A DNA stretch of 64,000 nucleotides from Desulfosporosinus meridiei DSM 13257 (GTDB lineage: Bacteria > Bacillota > Desulfitobacteriia > Desulfitobacteriales > Desulfitobacteriaceae), in the NCBI RefSeq assembly GCF_000231385.2, contig NC_018515.1:4174501-4238500 (forward strand). The letters are read 5' to 3'. Positions 61,996 to 64,000 of the stretch are shown here, piece after piece; positions within the stretch are counted from its first letter, which is position 1; each line of letters begins with the position of its first letter. Position numbers and translations under genes: made by a program. The notes below the pieces were generated by a model. That model searched no databases, was not told the origin of the DNA, and worked only from the letters and a program-made list of their open reading frames with translations.

Positions 61996-62351
61996 TGATT
62001 ATACCTCCCTTAAAATCTTACGAGGCGCCGATTCAAAATCAGGTTATGGCCTCTTATTAAGTATTTCGATCCTCGCCGACTGTTTTAAGGGGGTATCTTG
62101 ACTTTATTTCCATTAAAATCCAACACATTACGACTTTAATACCTGTAATTTCTTGAAATAACCTAACCTATTATGAATACCGACTAAATACCACTAATAT
62201 CTTCAGAGGATATCTCAAAATTTGATTGATCACTTATACTAACATCGACTCTTTCCGCTCTATAAAAATCACTAACTATGCCATTTGAAGAATAGTACCA
62301 ACTTAAATAGCCCACATTCCATTGGGTACAACTGCCATAGTGGGTGGAGGG
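61996..62351. other. Gap between the two exported-protein genes
   Basis: 356 bp, AT-rich, no gene. It should hold the promoter of the gene at 61048. No clear signal seen. Confidence 0.4.
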
Positions 62352-63707
62352 TTATCTATCCTTACCTCCTGATTTTTCTCCTTTGGAACTCTCTTTAGAG
62401 GCTTTTTGAGTTTTCTCTGCACTTTGCTTCTGAACAGAGTTATTTGAACCGGTGTCTTTTAACCCACTCATTTGCTCTGCCTTGAGCTTTGAGTCTTGCA
62501 CTTTTTGATCTTCAGTCTGTTTTTGTTCCGGAGCTTTAGTGTCGCTCTTCGCTTTATCCTCGGGCCCACCTTTAAGCTCTTCTTTAGGTAGACTTTTCTT
62601 TTCAACTTCATCCTTTAACTGCAGTTCTTGTGCCTGCTGCTTGCTCATCTCTGCTGCTGCCTTAGCCTCAGTTTTAGGCTCTGCTTTTACTTTAATTGCT
62701 TTACTGTCTGCATTTTGCAGGATAAATTTTGAACTGTTGTTGCTTTTTGCAGCACTTGTATCCGTTTCGGTCATGACAGTCATGGTATTGAGCTCTGAAC
62801 CTGAAGCAACTTCAACAGAGTCTTGCTCTTCTTCCACTATCCTATCTTCCTGAAGGTCGAGAGTTTCCTCCAGTCCTTCCAGCGCTGCAGCGTCTTCTTC
62901 CGTTAACTCATTTTCCTCTAACCCCTTAATCGCTTTCCTTAATTCTGTAGCGACCTTTAGTTGATCCTTTTTCTCCATCTTGGCAATACTTTTTTCCATA
63001 GACCGAACAACATTTAGGGCCACCTTTTGAGCCGCCTGGGGTGGCAGCTTATCTATAAGACCACCAAGGGTTTGAATATTATTGGCATGAGTTTTACTCA
63101 GGGCAGTCTCAAGTTTTTCTATTGTCTCAGACTCTGTTTCAGTGAGTGAGGCTAGAAAAGCTTGGGCTTCAGCAACCTTTTCGGAGTAGGCAATAAGGGC
63201 AACTTCAGCTTCTTCGGCATTTCCTTCTTCAATCAGCGCCCCTGCTTCGGCAATCCGCTCCAGAGCCTGATCTGCTAAAAGCTCAGTCTTCTTAGCAGGA
63301 TCAAAAGTCAGGGCAACTTGGAGTTTCTCAACTAATGTGGTTAGCCAATAAAATGGAGAATCCGGAAGAGTTCCCGGTGTTACCTCTTCTCCGTTTTCAT
63401 CCAGCACCGGAGGGAGATCCTCCTCATTTTCTAAGCTGTCAGGAACCTCACCGGTGTCAGTATCTGTTGAAGTATCAGGCACGGTATCTCCCTCTGTCTC
63501 TTCAGTCACTTCAGAATCAGTGGCAGTATCCTCATTAGAACCGGGTTCAATTACTTCTTCAGAAGTCTCCACAGAGTTAGGTTCGAGAATTTCTTCAGAA
63601 GTGCTTTGCTCAACTACTGTTTCTGCTAAAGCTAATGGGCCACTAAGGGGCATAACGCAAAGAGCTAAGGTTAAAGCCAATGCAATTTTCTTACTAAGTA
63701 TTCTCAT
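62352..63707 (-). CDS. Exported DUF5667-domain protein with long charged tail
   Basis: 451 aa from the ATG at 63707 (AGGGAG, 8 bases). Signal peptide (IALALTLALCVMPLSGPLAL). Residues about 25-100 are Glu/Thr/Ser/Asp rich. A DUF5667 domain follows (about 110-230: PDSPFYWLTTLVEKLQVALT, then LADQALERIAEAGALIEEGN). From about 290 the chain is low-complexity Lys/Glu/Gln/Ser (SKQQAQELQLKDEVEKKSLP). DUF5667 proteins are exported in Gram-positives, often near sigma/anti-sigma pairs. Function is unknown. The tail is probably disordered and wall-associated. Confidence 0.75.
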   Translation of the reverse strand: MRILSKKIALALTLALCVMPLSGPLALAETVVEQSTSEEILEPNSVETSEEVIEPGSNEDTATDSEVTEETEGDTVPDTSTDTDTGEVPDSLENEEDLPPVLDENGEEVTPGTLPDSPFYWLTTLVEKLQVALTFDPAKKTELLADQALERIAEAGALIEEGNAEEAEVALIAYSEKVAEAQAFLASLTETESETIEKLETALSKTHANNIQTLGGLIDKLPPQAAQKVALNVVRSMEKSIAKMEKKDQLKVATELRKAIKGLEENELTEEDAAALEGLEETLDLQEDRIVEEEQDSVEVASGSELNTMTVMTETDTSAAKSNNSSKFILQNADSKAIKVKAEPKTEAKAAAEMSKQQAQELQLKDEVEKKSLPKEELKGGPEDKAKSDTKAPEQKQTEDQKVQDSKLKAEQMSGLKDTGSNNSVQKQSAEKTQKASKESSKGEKSGGKDR

Positions 63708-63716
63708 CCTATTCAC

Positions 63717-64000
63717 TCCCTAAAACAATAAATGATTTTTGATAATTCTATCTTTTTGCATTATACTATTTTCCTAGATACTCCAACAAGCATATTTCTT
63801 TATATCGGGACTTATGGACTAGAAGAAAAGTACTTTTAACCCACTATATTAAGATATAAGTTCTTTAATTTTAGTAATTAAGATATAAACTTAAATTAAA
63901 ACAGAATTTTGAAAAAGCCATATTTGCAGACAACACATAAGTAGTGAACGTTTATAATTAAATAACTACTTATTGTAAATAAACATCATAACTTTGAATA
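63717..64000. other. Upstream region of the DUF5667 gene to window end
   Basis: AT-rich, no gene. An inverted repeat ATAAGTAGT/ACTACTTAT (about 63946-63982) flanks 19 bases near the right edge and could be an operator or hairpin. Confidence 0.35.

Overview
The window looks like the chromosome of a spore-forming, obligately anaerobic, nitrogen-fixing member of the Clostridia, most like Desulfosporosinus/Desulfitobacterium (Peptococcaceae). This is inferred from the Mo-nitrogenase genes with the two PII-like nifI genes, sporulation genes (spoIIP, spo0B, a Spo0E-like gene), strong AGGAGG ribosome sites with frequent TTG/GTG starts, a leucine T-box, corrinoid methyltransferases and a sigma-54 regulator. 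Nearly all genes are on the minus strand, so the window is best read from right to left. No rRNA, tRNA, CRISPR array or intact transposase gene was seen.

Layout. 1-5485: nifI1-nifI2-nifH-nifD-nifK-nifE on the minus strand, with nifE running off the left edge. 5486-6601: a long AG-rich leader with an intrinsic terminator, headed by a gene for a HutP-family RNA-binding antiterminator. This is the arrangement of the Bacillus hut operon, but placed in front of nif, and it is the most interesting item here. 6692-10690: murJ, a possible structured RNA, a HEPN gene remnant, spoIIP and a small membrane protein. 10880-13199 (+): rpsT, a soluble PocR-domain chemoreceptor and cheW. 13314-26864: holA, comEC, comEA, a PIN/PhoH ATPase, a CWB2 lipoprotein, T-box-leuS, rsfS, yqeK, an RRM protein and nadD. 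26893-51130: an accessory block with two ABC-F proteins, a cysteine desulfidase/serine dehydratase-type protein, histidine degradation (hutU, hutI) with a B12-activation-domain protein between them, two non-pyrrolysine MttB-type methyltransferases with a corrinoid protein, an Fe-S protein, a betaine/choline-type ABC transporter, a sigma-54 activator and a solitary xanthine-dehydrogenase-type FAD subunit. 51585-57975: yhbY, an efflux adaptor with permease, obg, spo0B, rpmA, prp, rplU. 58385-64000: small membrane proteins, putP and two secreted proteins.

How it fits together. The order rplU-prp-rpmA-spo0B-obg ... yhbY ... nadD-yqeK-rsfS-leuS ... comEA-comEC-holA-rpsT is the usual Firmicutes housekeeping order. 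Here a block of about 24.7 kb sits between yhbY and nadD. Good -24/-12 promoters lie in front of both the mttB operon and the ABC transporter operon, next to the sigma-54 activator gene, so uptake and demethylation of a quaternary or methylated amine are probably one regulon. Small non-coding mobile elements (at least two families with terminal inverted repeats) sit directly behind the stop codons of several genes, mostly in this block.

All functions are read from sequence by eye. No database search, folding program or alignment was run.
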